DNA of 59,888 nucleotides from a virus: positions 1 to 59,888 of IMG/VR virus record IMGVR_UViG_3300025132_004452; one strand, written 5' to 3'. This document shows positions 27,823 to 38,800 of the stretch, in pieces. Each line of letters starts with the position of its first letter. The first letter of the stretch is position 1. The notes below the pieces were generated by a model. That model had not been told where the DNA came from. It ran no database searches and was given only the letters and a program-made list of their open reading frames with translations. The translations under genes were made by a program, and so were the position numbers.

Positions 27823-28995
27823 CTACCGATTTAAATAATAAGTCCATTGTAAGTCCATATTTGACCCTATGGTAGGGTTTGTTGTTATAGATGCAAAACT
27901 ACTAGCATCCTGTGTAAATGTACTTGTATTTGAACAGTCTTTAAACATATTAATTAAAGTCATGTTACAATTATGTTTAACTTCCCAGTTAATAAAACTT
28001 AAATCACCGTTAGTGTAACTTGTAGCATCTGCTATATTGTCTAACTCAACATCTTTTCCTAGTGCAAAACCTTGTACTAAAACGTTGCTACAAATTCCTG
28101 TAGCACCTTTTCTAAAATCAGCAACTTCACCATCAATACCTAAAGCGTTACAGTTTTCTGTAGCGCCAATAACTGTTATACTATCTAATGTAAAAGAACC
28201 AGTATTAGATCCTTCAGGACCATCTATTTCTAAAGCGTGATCTGAAACGTTTGTCAACACCACCATTGCGTTAGATATTGTTCCTGAGTACCCTTGGTCG
28301 ATATCTATACCATCATCTCCTTGTCCCCATACTAATAAGTTAGTAGCGTTAACTGTACCACCAAAAAATTCAATTCCATCATCTACATTGTCAACTACTT
28401 CTATATTATCTATAACAGTACCTCTACCTACAGCACCAAGCGTTAATCCATTAATTTCATTTCCTTCTCCTATTTCAGCTCCACCATGTCGTATAGATAC
28501 ATATTTAAATATACCTGAGTTATCATTATCGTTGTTACCTCCATACAAACCAATTTGATCACTAGCTGGTATACCATCTATTTGAAATTCAGTTACATTA
28601 CCTGTAAAAGATCCTGTTGCTTCACCTAATATTATAACTCCACCCCACATACCTCTTGTACCTACAGAAACTTCTGACATAGAAGTAAATATTATAGGTT
28701 CTTCTTTAGTTCCTAATGCCATTATTTTAGATCCTTTAGCTATAATTAAAGTTGAAGCACTACTACCTGTTCCAGGCGCAGCTTTAATTAAAGTTCCAGG
28801 TTCTATAGTAAGTGTAGCACCTTCCGAAACAGAAACTCTATTGTGTAACTCCCATATAGTATCTTTACTTAAAGTTTTATTACTTGTTATTCTTCCATGT
28901 AATTGATGAGGTTCATATGTTTTTAACTCTACCGGCTCTGGTTTATCGCAGCTAACTAGAAGCGATAATCCAATTAATAATTTTAATATTTTCAT
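27823..28995 (-). CDS. Bacteroidota-type surface lipoprotein (probable accessory/moron gene)
   Basis: A 390 aa protein. Signal peptide 'MKILKLLIGLSLLVSC' with lipobox L-V-S-C16, then 'DKPEP'. The mature part is a beta-helix-like repeat protein: 'NRVSVSEGATLTIEPGTLIK', 'GMWGGVIILGEATGSF', 'YGGNNDNDNSGIFKYVSIRH', 'GGTVNATNLLVWGQGDDGID' match a common marine flavobacterial lipoprotein family of unknown function. It is alone, flanked by terminators on both sides, with its own upstream palindrome. It looks host-derived; it could alter the cell surface or block other phages. Confidence 0.8.
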   Translation of the reverse strand: MKILKLLIGLSLLVSCDKPEPVELKTYEPHQLHGRITSNKTLSKDTIWELHNRVSVSEGATLTIEPGTLIKAAPGTGSSASTLIIAKGSKIMALGTKEEPIIFTSMSEVSVGTRGMWGGVIILGEATGSFTGNVTEFQIDGIPASDQIGLYGGNNDNDNSGIFKYVSIRHGGAEIGEGNEINGLTLGAVGRGTVIDNIEVVDNVDDGIEFFGGTVNATNLLVWGQGDDGIDIDQGYSGTISNAMVVLTNVSDHALEIDGPEGSNTGSFTLDSITVIGATENCNALGIDGEVADFRKGATGICSNVLVQGFALGKDVELDNIADATSYTNGDLSFINWEVKHNCNMTLINMFKDCSNTSTFTQDASSFASITTNPTIGSNMDLQWTYYLNR

Positions 28996-29056
28996 ACTAG
29001 CAGTATTACCTAGTACATAGTAAATCTCCTTAAGATAAAGTTAACTTTACACTAAT
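28996..29056 (-). promoter_or_regulatory. Upstream region of the lipoprotein gene with a perfect palindrome
   Basis: TAAAGTTAACTTTA (29036-29049) is a perfect 14-base palindrome. Nearer the gene, ACTAG (around 29015) and CTAGT (around 28998) form a short inverted repeat, and AAGGAGA precedes a dead-end ATG-TAC-TAG. It probably holds the independent promoter and an operator for the lipoprotein gene. Confidence 0.45.
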
Positions 29057-29081
29057 AAAAAAAGAGGGATCTTTCGATCCC
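29057..29081 (-). terminator. Terminator of the leftward late convoy
   Basis: On the minus strand GGGATC (29081-29076) and GATCCC (29071-29066) flank a GAAA loop, followed by an A-run on the plus strand (29057-29063), i.e. a U-run in RNA. It ends transcription from the virion genes before the lipoprotein gene. Confidence 0.8.
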
Positions 29082-29092
29082 CCTTGGGTTAC

Positions 29093-29130
29093 AGGAACTT
29101 TGGGTATGGTGCCCAGTTTTTTTTGTTCCT
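29093..29130. other. Nested inverted repeat after the late convoy
   Basis: AGGAAC (29093-29098) pairs with GTTCCT (29125-29130); inside, TGGG (29101-29104) pairs with CCCA (29112-29115) followed by eight Ts. It looks like a plus-strand terminator, although no rightward gene ends here; a role in late mRNA 3' ends or a DNA site is possible. Confidence 0.4.
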
Positions 29131-29393
29131 TATTTCTTTTCTTTATTATTATTGCAAAACTTTCTAGCAGCTTCAACACTTCCAAAACCCCATTTTTTTA
29201 AAGCTCTAGCTTTTCTAGTAGGTTCACCATTAGGTTTTTTCATAGGTCCTTTCATACCTGCAAACCTACAAGCAAAAGATACTCTACGCTTACCTTTACC
29301 ACTAGTTTGTCTTGATCCTAATGTTTTGCCAGTTTCTTTCTTATACTTAGACCGCATTTTACGGTTTGATTTTTCATAGCTAGCATCATCCAT
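29130..29393 (-). CDS. Small basic conserved phage protein (DUF6321-type)
   Basis: An 87 aa basic protein. 'GSRQTSGKGKRRVSFACRFA' and 'GMKGPMKKPNGEPTRKARAL', then 'KKWGFGSVEAARKFCNN', match a small protein family common in marine phages (K-R-R-V-S-F-A-C-R-F-A-G-M...K-W-G-F-x-S). It is probably DNA/RNA binding. Last gene of the long leftward convoy. Confidence 0.6.
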   Translation of the reverse strand: MDDASYEKSNRKMRSKYKKETGKTLGSRQTSGKGKRRVSFACRFAGMKGPMKKPNGEPTRKARALKKWGFGSVEAARKFCNNNKEKK

Positions 29394-29548
29394 TATTTCT
29401 TCTTTTTACCTATTTTAACACAGTTGTTTACCATTAAAGGATTACCATTTTTATCTTTCTTACCGCTTGGAGATGGTTTTTTACCATCAGCTCTATAACC
29501 TTTCCAGCAAGTATCAGCTTTTCTTTTTTTACCTCTTTTTGTTGCCAT
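29393..29548 (-). CDS. Tiny Lys-rich protein (51 aa)
   Basis: ATG 29548 to TAA 29393-29395 (overlaps the next ATG as TAATG). 'MATKRGKKRKADTCWKGYRA' and 'GNPLMVNNCVKIGKKKK'. Two cysteines; strongly basic. The start overlaps the upstream gene by 20 bases. Unknown role; possibly DNA-binding. Confidence 0.55.
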   Translation of the reverse strand: MATKRGKKRKADTCWKGYRADGKKPSPSGKKDKNGNPLMVNNCVKIGKKKK

Positions 29549-29807
29549 CTCTATTTTGTTTAGTCATTTCTTTACACCATTCTCTAAGCTCTTGTATTTC
29601 ATCTTCAAGATCTTTTATATGGTTTGTTTGCCATTGTTGTTTTAAATCATATTCTATTCTATCTATAACAGCCTTAGGCATTTTTTTAGCTTCTTCTATA
29701 TCACTTTGTAGAGTGAAGTACATTCCCATGAATGACGATGTTACTACTATTATACTAACAATAGTTTTTAAATCTAATCTAAATTCGGTGCTTTCTCCTA
29801 TTTTCAT
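29529..29807 (-). CDS. Membrane-anchored coiled-coil protein (92 aa), spanin-like
   Basis: 'MKIGESTEFRLDLKTIVSII' and 'VVTSSFMGMYFTLQ' form one TM segment (about residues 14-34), followed by a periplasmic-type coiled-coil 'IKDLEDEIQELREWCKEMTK'. This plan resembles i-spanin/Rz-like or other envelope proteins. Its start overlaps the giant gene stop (ATGA). Confidence 0.55.
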   Translation of the reverse strand: MKIGESTEFRLDLKTIVSIIVVTSSFMGMYFTLQSDIEEAKKMPKAVIDRIEYDLKQQWQTNHIKDLEDEIQELREWCKEMTKQNRDGNKKR

Positions 29808-32800
29808 TTTTTCATTAGCTCTATAAGTTTTGCTACTCTATCTTTTTCGTATCTTAATGCACGAATCTGTTTCTTGCTTAAACCTAAACTATCTAAAATT
29901 TCAACTTGTCTAGGTTTTTTTAATTTTTTATACTTAGTAACTTCTTTTTGCTTGTTTTCTACATCTATGTCTTTTTGTGTTAATAGTTTTTTAGGCGAAT
30001 ATTGACCTTCATTATCTCTCTTAGCTTTCATTCTCTTTCTATAAGCTGACTTAGCTTCTTTTTGAGAATCTATATATTCTTTTCTTTCTTCAGTAGAATT
30101 AAGCTGATAATCTTTCCAACCTAATAAAAGAGATATTCTTTTCCAAGTTTGCTGTTCATCTTCTAAAGCACTTCTAACATTTTCTGATTTACTTATTAGT
30201 CTATCAACAGGAACGTTAGTCAGTCCTGATATAACATATGCAGCTGATTTATAAGCAGGATCATCTATACTCCATTTAGCTTCATCATGTTTATAACCTT
30301 CGTACTTCCAAGTTAAACCAGCTTGTCTAAGCTTACTTAGTTTTATATCTATAGGAGGAGAAAAGTTTAACATTTCATTTGCAGCGTCTTCGTAGTTAGG
30401 ACCTGGAAAAGTACCTTCTTTTTTAGACTCTTTGTATACTTTTCTACCAACTGATATTAATGTAGATAAAGCAACTCCATATATACCTGTACCATTTAAC
30501 ACCGTATTTAACATACCATTGGCTACATTTAAATATCTTTCGTTTTCACTTTCTTCTTCCTCTTCTTCATTAAAAGCTAATGCGAATAAACCTTGTTGTA
30601 AGGCTGAAAATATCATACTTTGTACAGCCATATAATAAGTAACTCTTGATATGTTACTCACATCACTTTGGAACTGTGTCATTCCTTTACGCTTTCTTCT
30701 GTTTATCAAATCTAAGAAAGATTTTTTACCTAACCTATTCATTTGCATAGGTGTATTTTGAAAAGCTAATATTAACCTACCTAAAGTACTCGCTTGTTGT
30801 TGTGACACTCTATCTGGACGAGATGATTGCTGTGACTCTTCTGCTATTTCTCTAAATTCTAAAAACGCTTGTTTTTTAGCATCAGCCTCACTCATACCTT
30901 CCTTCATTAAAGCATTTATTCTATTCCTATAAAATGTAGCACCACCTGATGCAATAGCAAAACTATCTGCAAATTGTGTTGGTAAGTAACCTTTAGAAAG
31001 TATATAAGCTATAGCTGCTTTAGCTTTATTTTTACTTGTAGCTGCAGCATCTGCTATTTCAGATTCACTCACGTTTAATTTTAACCCATTACGTCTTTCA
31101 ACCAAAAACTCAGAGTTCATTAACTCAGAAAAATCTTTCCAATATTGAGTTTGATTAGCAAAAGCTTTACCAGCATTATATATATTATTACTACCAAAGT
31201 CGATAAAGTTAACAGCTGATATAGTCTGAAGTAAAGCTGATCTCATGTTAAAAAACATAACTGTACCAACAGAATTATTAATATAATCTAACAATCTATT
31301 TTCTATTTTACCCATTTTGTTAGATCTGTTTCTACCAGACTTCATCCTAGAAATCATATCTTCCATAGCGTCTCTCCAGTTAGTACCAAAAGCAGCTTCC
31401 ATCTTGTTAAGATTTTTAGGTGAAAATATTAAATCAATATTATCTTGCCATTCTTGTAAGTACTTACTTCTTTTACCTGTTCTAAGACCGTCTAATAAAT
31501 CAGTTGATATAGTACCTGCTAACCAATTGGCTGTTGGCGCGGCGTAACCGTCACCTTTGTTTATGTCAATTAAGTTTTGAGCAAAAACATCTATAGCTTG
31601 GTTTTTCTTAGCAAAGGCTAACACTTGTTTTAAATCTGCTTTAGATATTCCTGGTATATCCATACCTTGTTTGTTCCACGCTAATATTCTAGCTACATCA
31701 GAGTGAGTGAATTCACCAAATGCTATTTTATTTAAGTTCTTAGGTATTAAACCCTCTTTAATTAGCTGCTCTTTTAAAACTTTAAAGTCATTGATCATTC
31801 TATTTTGATCACGAGATAAGTTTTCCATAGCTCTACCGTAAGGTTCAATTAAATGCTTATTGAAAAAGTCCATTTGCATGTTACCTATTTCACCTTTGCC
31901 TAACATAGAATATAATAAACCTACAAAATCCTCTGCAGAAGGTGGAATAAATAGTTTAAACTTACCTTTTTTTCTACCTACAAGTCTTGCTTTAACATCT
32001 GAATATTCTTTTTCAGATTTTATACCAGTTTTGTGTTCTATAATATCATTTACAGTTTGATCTACGGTTTTACTAAATTTAATTTTAGCTTGTTGCACTG
32101 CTGACTTAACATCTATAACACTTAAAGCATCTTTAACCGCTTGCACGTTTTGTATAGCATCATCTGCAAAATAAAAATCATTATAACCCTCAGCAGCTTT
32201 ATTAACTACCCAGTTAGCTTTAGCAGCACCTGTAGAGTTACCTAGACCAGTTATATTTTTTAAAGGTATATTAAGACCTAAACTATCTAAAAACTCTTTA
32301 ATTGCAGCTTGTGACTCAGGAGCTCTTGCTGTTAGCACAAAAACATCTTCTGTTCCTCTAGCTGCTTGTATTTTTTTAGCAACGTCTAATAATGGACCTG
32401 GCTTACCATCTCTAACTATATTGAAGTCACTAAAGTCAAACTCACCTCCTTCATTTAATATCTCTCCACCTCGTTCTGCAAATTCCTCAGCCGTTAATGT
32501 ACCTTTAGTTCCATCAGGCATAGTATAAAATACATTACTTTTTGTTCTTGCTAAAGTATCGTCAAAGTCGAACACTCTTATTTTTTTAACAGGAGCGTTA
32601 GGATCTCTAGCTATATCTAAAGCTTTATCCATCATATTAGCTTGCTCTATAGTCTGTTTATTAGTTTTAGTTTTAGAAAAAGGAGTAACACCACTATTTG
32701 ATTGAGATTTCTCATTAGCTTGAGTTGCTTCGTGTTGAGATTTTGCTAAAGCCAAGTGAGGTTTTAATATTTCATTTGCTATTTTAGAAGTAATTTGTCC

Positions 32801-35800
32801 ATCAAATATTTCAAATAATAATTGTTGTTGAATTTTTATAATACCAGGTGTTTGTAAATCTTTACTTACTTCTAAACCAAATTCTTTAGCTATTGAATTA
32901 CCATTAGACAATATAATAACATTAGGATTTATACCAGTGTGTTGATCACCATTTTCATCTATTCTAACTTGACTATTTACATTAGAGTTAAAATATCTTA
33001 TCCATACTGGTTTTAATCCTAACAATACGTCTGCTACATATTGAGAAGGAATATTTTTAATATAATCAAATTTAATTCCATCCGGTCCAACACCTTTTAA
33101 CATGCCGTCGTAAACTTTAGGTAAAGCTCCTTGAAAAAACGATTCTAAGGCTGGATCTATATATTGTTCTACATTATCTTGTGCCATTCTGTTTAATAAA
33201 AATTTCATTAAATCAGATGCAGGTTCTGTATGTTCTTCTACGTTTTTTAAATTAAGAGTATTTCCAAATTCTATAATTGAACCTGTTCTCCCAAAGTGAT
33301 TTTGAGAACCACTAGTAGAAGATAAAAGCCCTGCTACAACAGGTAAGAATTTAGCTTTATCAAACTGAACAGCGTCATTTAAAGACATGATTAATTCTTT
33401 AAAACCATCTCTTTTATTAATTTGCTCTTGCGTAAACTTAGGAGTACCTAACTCTCTTTGCATTTTAGCACTATAACCTTGTCTCTTAACAGCTTCTTTT
33501 ATATTTTTACTAGTTTCTACACCTTTGTCATCTATCTTAGTTTCTAAAGCAAAAGTATTTCCTCTTTTTTTAGCTTCTGCTATAGCGTTTTTTACTTGAA
33601 GAGCGTTAGCGAATAAAAACGTTCCTACAGGAGCGATTTTTAATTGAACTGATTTTTTAACAAAATCTTCATCTGAGTTTAATATTGTAGATCCATCAAT
33701 TAATTTATATTCTCTAAGGGTTTCTGTAGGTTTATTTAATAATCCATTTTTTTGTAAACGTTTTTTAACTTTAACACTTAGTGGAGTTCCAAGATTTACA
33801 TTATCTCCACCATTAGATAATGTTCCAGCCGTTAAAGCTGATTCAGGTAGGAAATTTATTAATGCACTGTTTTTATCAAAAAATATTTTATCTATAAGTT
33901 CTTTTTTACCCTCAGGAGTGTTTGCATCTATAGCGTCAAGATCATAGTTAGTTACTATTTCTTTAAAGTCCGCTTGCTCAGCTAGTAGTTGTGGACCAGG
34001 GTCGGCTTGAAACAAGTATGCTGTTTTAGCAATAGCTTTACTTTTAGCCTTTGGTAATTTAATTTTAATTTTACCACTATCTTCTACTATTCCCAATAAA
34101 GTGTTAGAATATAAGTTTAAGACTTCTTGTACGTTTTGATTTTTAGAAGATATATAACTTTTAATCAATTCACTTAAATCTTTTCCGTTTTCTATTTTAT
34201 TAATAATGTTTGAACCTTGTAAAAACTGTTCTAAGTTATTGATTTCATTTAAAACCTCGTACTGTTGTAGATTAGTTTTATTTGTTTTACTAAATTTAGA
34301 ACCAGGCACTCTATCAATATTCTTACCTACAACCGCTGTGTAATTCTCAGCTTGTCTTAATCCTTGTAACTCATAAATATCTTTAATTCTGTTTTGCACA
34401 GCTGGATCTTCTAAAACCTCCATAGTAGCGTCAAACGCTAACTCTTGAGCTATAGCACCTGCTAACGCATCTTTTCTAGTTCCTTTAGTCGATGCTCCTA
34501 CGTTTGAGCCTAGAAAATAATCCATAAACTCTGATCTCTTAACGTCTTTCTTTCTAAATAAAGGATTATTATCTGGTCTAGCTTGTTTACCTGTGGCTGG
34601 ATCAATTAATGGCTCTACAAACTGTCTAAATCGTTTGTTAGCGGTTGATTGTGATATAGCATTAAACACTGTTTGAAAGTTTTCACTTAAGAAAGTTTCA
34701 TAATTAGCTCTAGTACCTATAAACTTTTTTATCTCCTTAAACAATTCTTTGTCAAAAGCTTTTTTAAGATCTTCTCTAAACTTTTTATTGCTTACCTCAG
34801 GTAATTTAGTTCCAAGAACTTTACGCACAGAGTCTAAAACCTTATTATATATAGGTCCACCTTTCTCTATACCTAATTTAGTTCTCATGTTATCTATAGT
34901 ATCCTCTACTATATTAGCATCAATTCCAGCTTCGATATTAGTATCATCTGCAATAGTTTCTCCTATAGTTCTACCTTCTTCACCTAGCTTTTGATCTGTA
35001 GATACTTGTACGCCTGGTTTCTTAGCCTTTTCCCTCTTAGCTTTGTTAGTTACATCACCTACACGTCTGCCAATATAAGAGTTCATCCAAGCAAATAAAC
35101 TGTCATTTTTACTAGGGTCAAAACTCATTAAGTGATCAGCTAGCTTATCTCTAGTTTCTTGTATAATATTCTCTCTACTCTTGTCGTATATAGTTTGACC
35201 AGTAGCCATTTTATCTATAATGAGTCCATCAAACTTGCCTTGACTAATAGCTGTATACACTTTGCTAAATGCTCTATCTTTATCTTGAAGAAACTCGGCT
35301 TTAGTCATTTTATATTTGCCATCTGGACCTTTAGGACCTGGAGCTTCATTGGTTAAGTCTGTTAGCTCTGATCTTTCAGCTTTAGTTAAAGATAGTTTAC
35401 TTTTACTAACAGGTTTAGAATCTTTTTTAATTGTTTTCTTTTTACGAGATATTTCAGCAGTACCTTCAGCTATTGATTTAGTTAAACCACTTAGCTCACC
35501 TGTTTCAAAAGAATTATTATAACTAGTAATCATGTCAAATACATCTTTACCAGTTTTTATTTGTCCTGATCCATCATTAAATTTCTGAAACCTACCAAAC
35601 ATCTTATTGTACAAAGTTCTATCTGCTTCTAAATTATTCTGTCTCATAAAATCACTAAGCCTAGCTAAGCTTTCTTCAGCTACTAAAGTGGGGTTAGATA
35701 AATCACCTTTTGAGTCATACTCTCCATATAATTCTTTAGTTTCTAAAAAGTTTTGATATGCTTCTTTATAGTTTTTCTTAACATATGACTCAAGATCTTG

Positions 35801-38800
35801 AACTAAACCTACAGCATCAGGATTGTTTTCCATAAATTGCTTAAACAACGTATGGTGACCTATTTCATGAGATTGTACTGTAGAATTATTTCTGTTTAAA
35901 GCAAAAGTTATAGGTAGATTTATATTTTTAGTACCTTTACTACCGTCTTCGTTTGTAACTTCAATAGTTAGATTATCACCAAAAGCCATACCATTAACAG
36001 TTGCATCGCCTCTTGAAGCTTTGTCAGCTACTTCAAACTGCTGCTTCATTAATTCTTTTACTTGTAGCTTTTCTGAATCGTTTAAATCAGTTCTACTATC
36101 TACATATTCTAAACCTGCATCTAGAGCTTGTTTGTTGTTGTCACCAACAACCATTTCTACATTACCTAAAGTACCGTTTTTAGCTCTATAAGCATCAGCA
36201 AACTTTTTAGCTCTACCCTTATCAGCACTCCACTCTGCATTACTTAAAGTAAAATTCTTAACTGCTTCAACGGCCTTTAGTTCAATTAGCTGTTTGTTTA
36301 TAAGATCAGCTGCTGTTTTTTCGTCAAGATTTTTATCACTGTTTATTTTATCTATTTCAGATCTTATCTTGTGCTCAGCATTGAAACCATTTATTAGTCT
36401 TTGTCTATCTTCTTTAGTTAAAGACATTATTTCAGATCTAACTTTTTCTTGATCAGCTAATTGTTCTTTTGCTAGATCATGCATTTGTTTCTCTACTAAA
36501 GCCTTAGACTTAACTATAGCATCATGAGCTCCTGTTTTAGGCGTTAAACCAGCTAATTGCGTTTCATAACCTTTTATGGTATTACTTAATCTTAATATCT
36601 CTTTTCCTCTTTCTGCTATTTTAGCATTTCTATCAGGACCTCTAAAAGCTTGATATGTTTGTGCGACTAAACCAGGTGATTGCATAGTGCCAGACATTAC
36701 TAAACCAGAAACCATAGATTCAGTAAAACCATCTAGCATAGATACGTCTTTATTGCCTAGTATATATATCTCAGCAGCATTTTGAGATAGAGTAACAGCT
36801 CCTTCACCAAACGCTTCACCTGGAACACCTTTGACAAAATCTTTAGCACCTTCTTTTAAGTTTAACCATCGTTGATTAATCTTATTAGATATTGGCGAAC
36901 CTTTTTTAGCCACTTTGCTTAAGTCAAAAGCTTTTCTTAAATTTTTAGCACCTAGTTTAAAGTTGCCTAAAGTTATTTTTTCACTTGCATATTCAGCTAT
37001 ACCATAAATTCCAGCTGTACCATAAAATTGTAAAGCATTTATTTCTTCTGGTTGAATTTTATAAGTTTCATCATCACCTAAAGGATTAAAGCCAAACTCT
37101 TTTTTGAAATCTTGTATATATTTCATTTCGTTTAAGTTCCACTTTTCACCTTCCATACGCTTTTTCATATCGTACATTTGGTTACCACTTTCACTTAGTG
37201 CAGAAAGCACTAGACCACCACCGCCAGGAACTACTATTGATAAACCAGTGTTAAGTAATTGACCAGTTAGCATTTCAGTACCCCATCTCATACCGGCTTT
37301 AATACCATCTATTTCATCAAATCTTGCAGCAGGTCTATTTCTATTCAATAACTCTTCACCAAACTCAGAAGATTTTTTAAGCAAGTCATCAGCGGTTTCA
37401 TCTGCAAAGTTAGCAACATCCATAGCTAAGTTTACAGCATCACCTCCAGTTTCTCCAAACACATCATATGAAAAGTCGCTTATAGCTTTTACAGTGTCAT
37501 CATCTTTTAAGTCAAATCCAACGTGTTCTAAAACATTTAAAGGATTTGAAACTTCATTTAAAACAGCGCCTAGACCAGTAACTATTCTTACAGCGCTATT
37601 AGCAAGAATATTTTCATGGATTTCTAAAACGTTATATGTTTTTTGAGTTTTATCTATTATAGCTTGAGCATTATTTCCTTCAAACTGTATATTTCCTAAA
37701 AACTCCATATCAGCTTTTATATTTTTTTCAGCTAATATTACACTATTTTTTATGCTATTAAACTGATCAACGTCTTTTTGAGTTGCGTTAGGATCATTTT
37801 CTATTTTCTTTTTTAAATCATTTAATTTCGCGGCTTGAGCCAATATATTAACAGATTGCCCCTCGATGTTGTTGAGTATAACATTGGCTTCGTAATCACT
37901 GGTTTTGTTACTTAATTCTAATAGTCTTCCTAGATCTTTTTTATTTTTTTGATAATCTTCCCTAGAGTTTTCCATTCCTAAAACCTCATCAGCAGTAGTG
38001 TTAAAAAGTTTTTCAGCAATCTTCTTTTGTATAATAAACTGAGGAGCACTAGAGACAAGATTAACCACGTTGTTCCAAGCACCAACTCCTTGTTTATCTT
38101 CAAAAGTTTCTAAGGCTTCATCTATTGTATCTCTAACTTTTTTTGAATCAAGTTTTTCTTCAGATATTAAAGAAGTAGCAGACATTCTACTTGTTAAATC
38201 TAATAATTCAGGGCTTATATTTATATCTTTTACTAACTCAGGGTTTTTTGTTACCTCTTGTATAGAAGGTAAATATATTAACTCATTGTCAGTTCCTAAA
38301 CTAGCAACTGCATCATCTTTGTTTGTTGTTGTTTTTTTACCAGTCTTTTTTATATCAATAACCATATCCTGGTATTGATCTAAAAAGTTTTTTGTTAATT
38401 CATTTGATTTTCTACTAGCTTGCTTAGCCCAAGTAGTTGAATCAGAGCCTTTTCTACTTTCATTATTGCTCAAAGGTTTTAATTTCCAAGTAGCTGCATT
38501 ATTTGGATCGTATTTTTCACCATACCATTTCTTAGCTAGTTTATTATATGATATATCTTTCCATCTTTTTTTATTACTATCTATAGGTAAAGATCTATTA
38601 ATAAGATCTTGATTCTCCTCTTTGTTAGCCAATGCATATATTAAAGAAGACCCAACGTATTTACCACCAGACTGTTGTAATAAATTAGCATTTTTTAAAG
38701 ATTCTTTTTTCTGTGTTATTTTTTCATTAATTTCTTCATCAGTTGCTTGGGTTTCTATTTCAATGTTTTTTAACAATTTAGCAGCTGTTAATCTATCATT

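Noticed and set aside
29467-29826. Rightward ORF of 119 codons opposite the late genes
   Set aside because: It is a hydrophobic shadow of the minus-strand genes there, with no leader or coupling.
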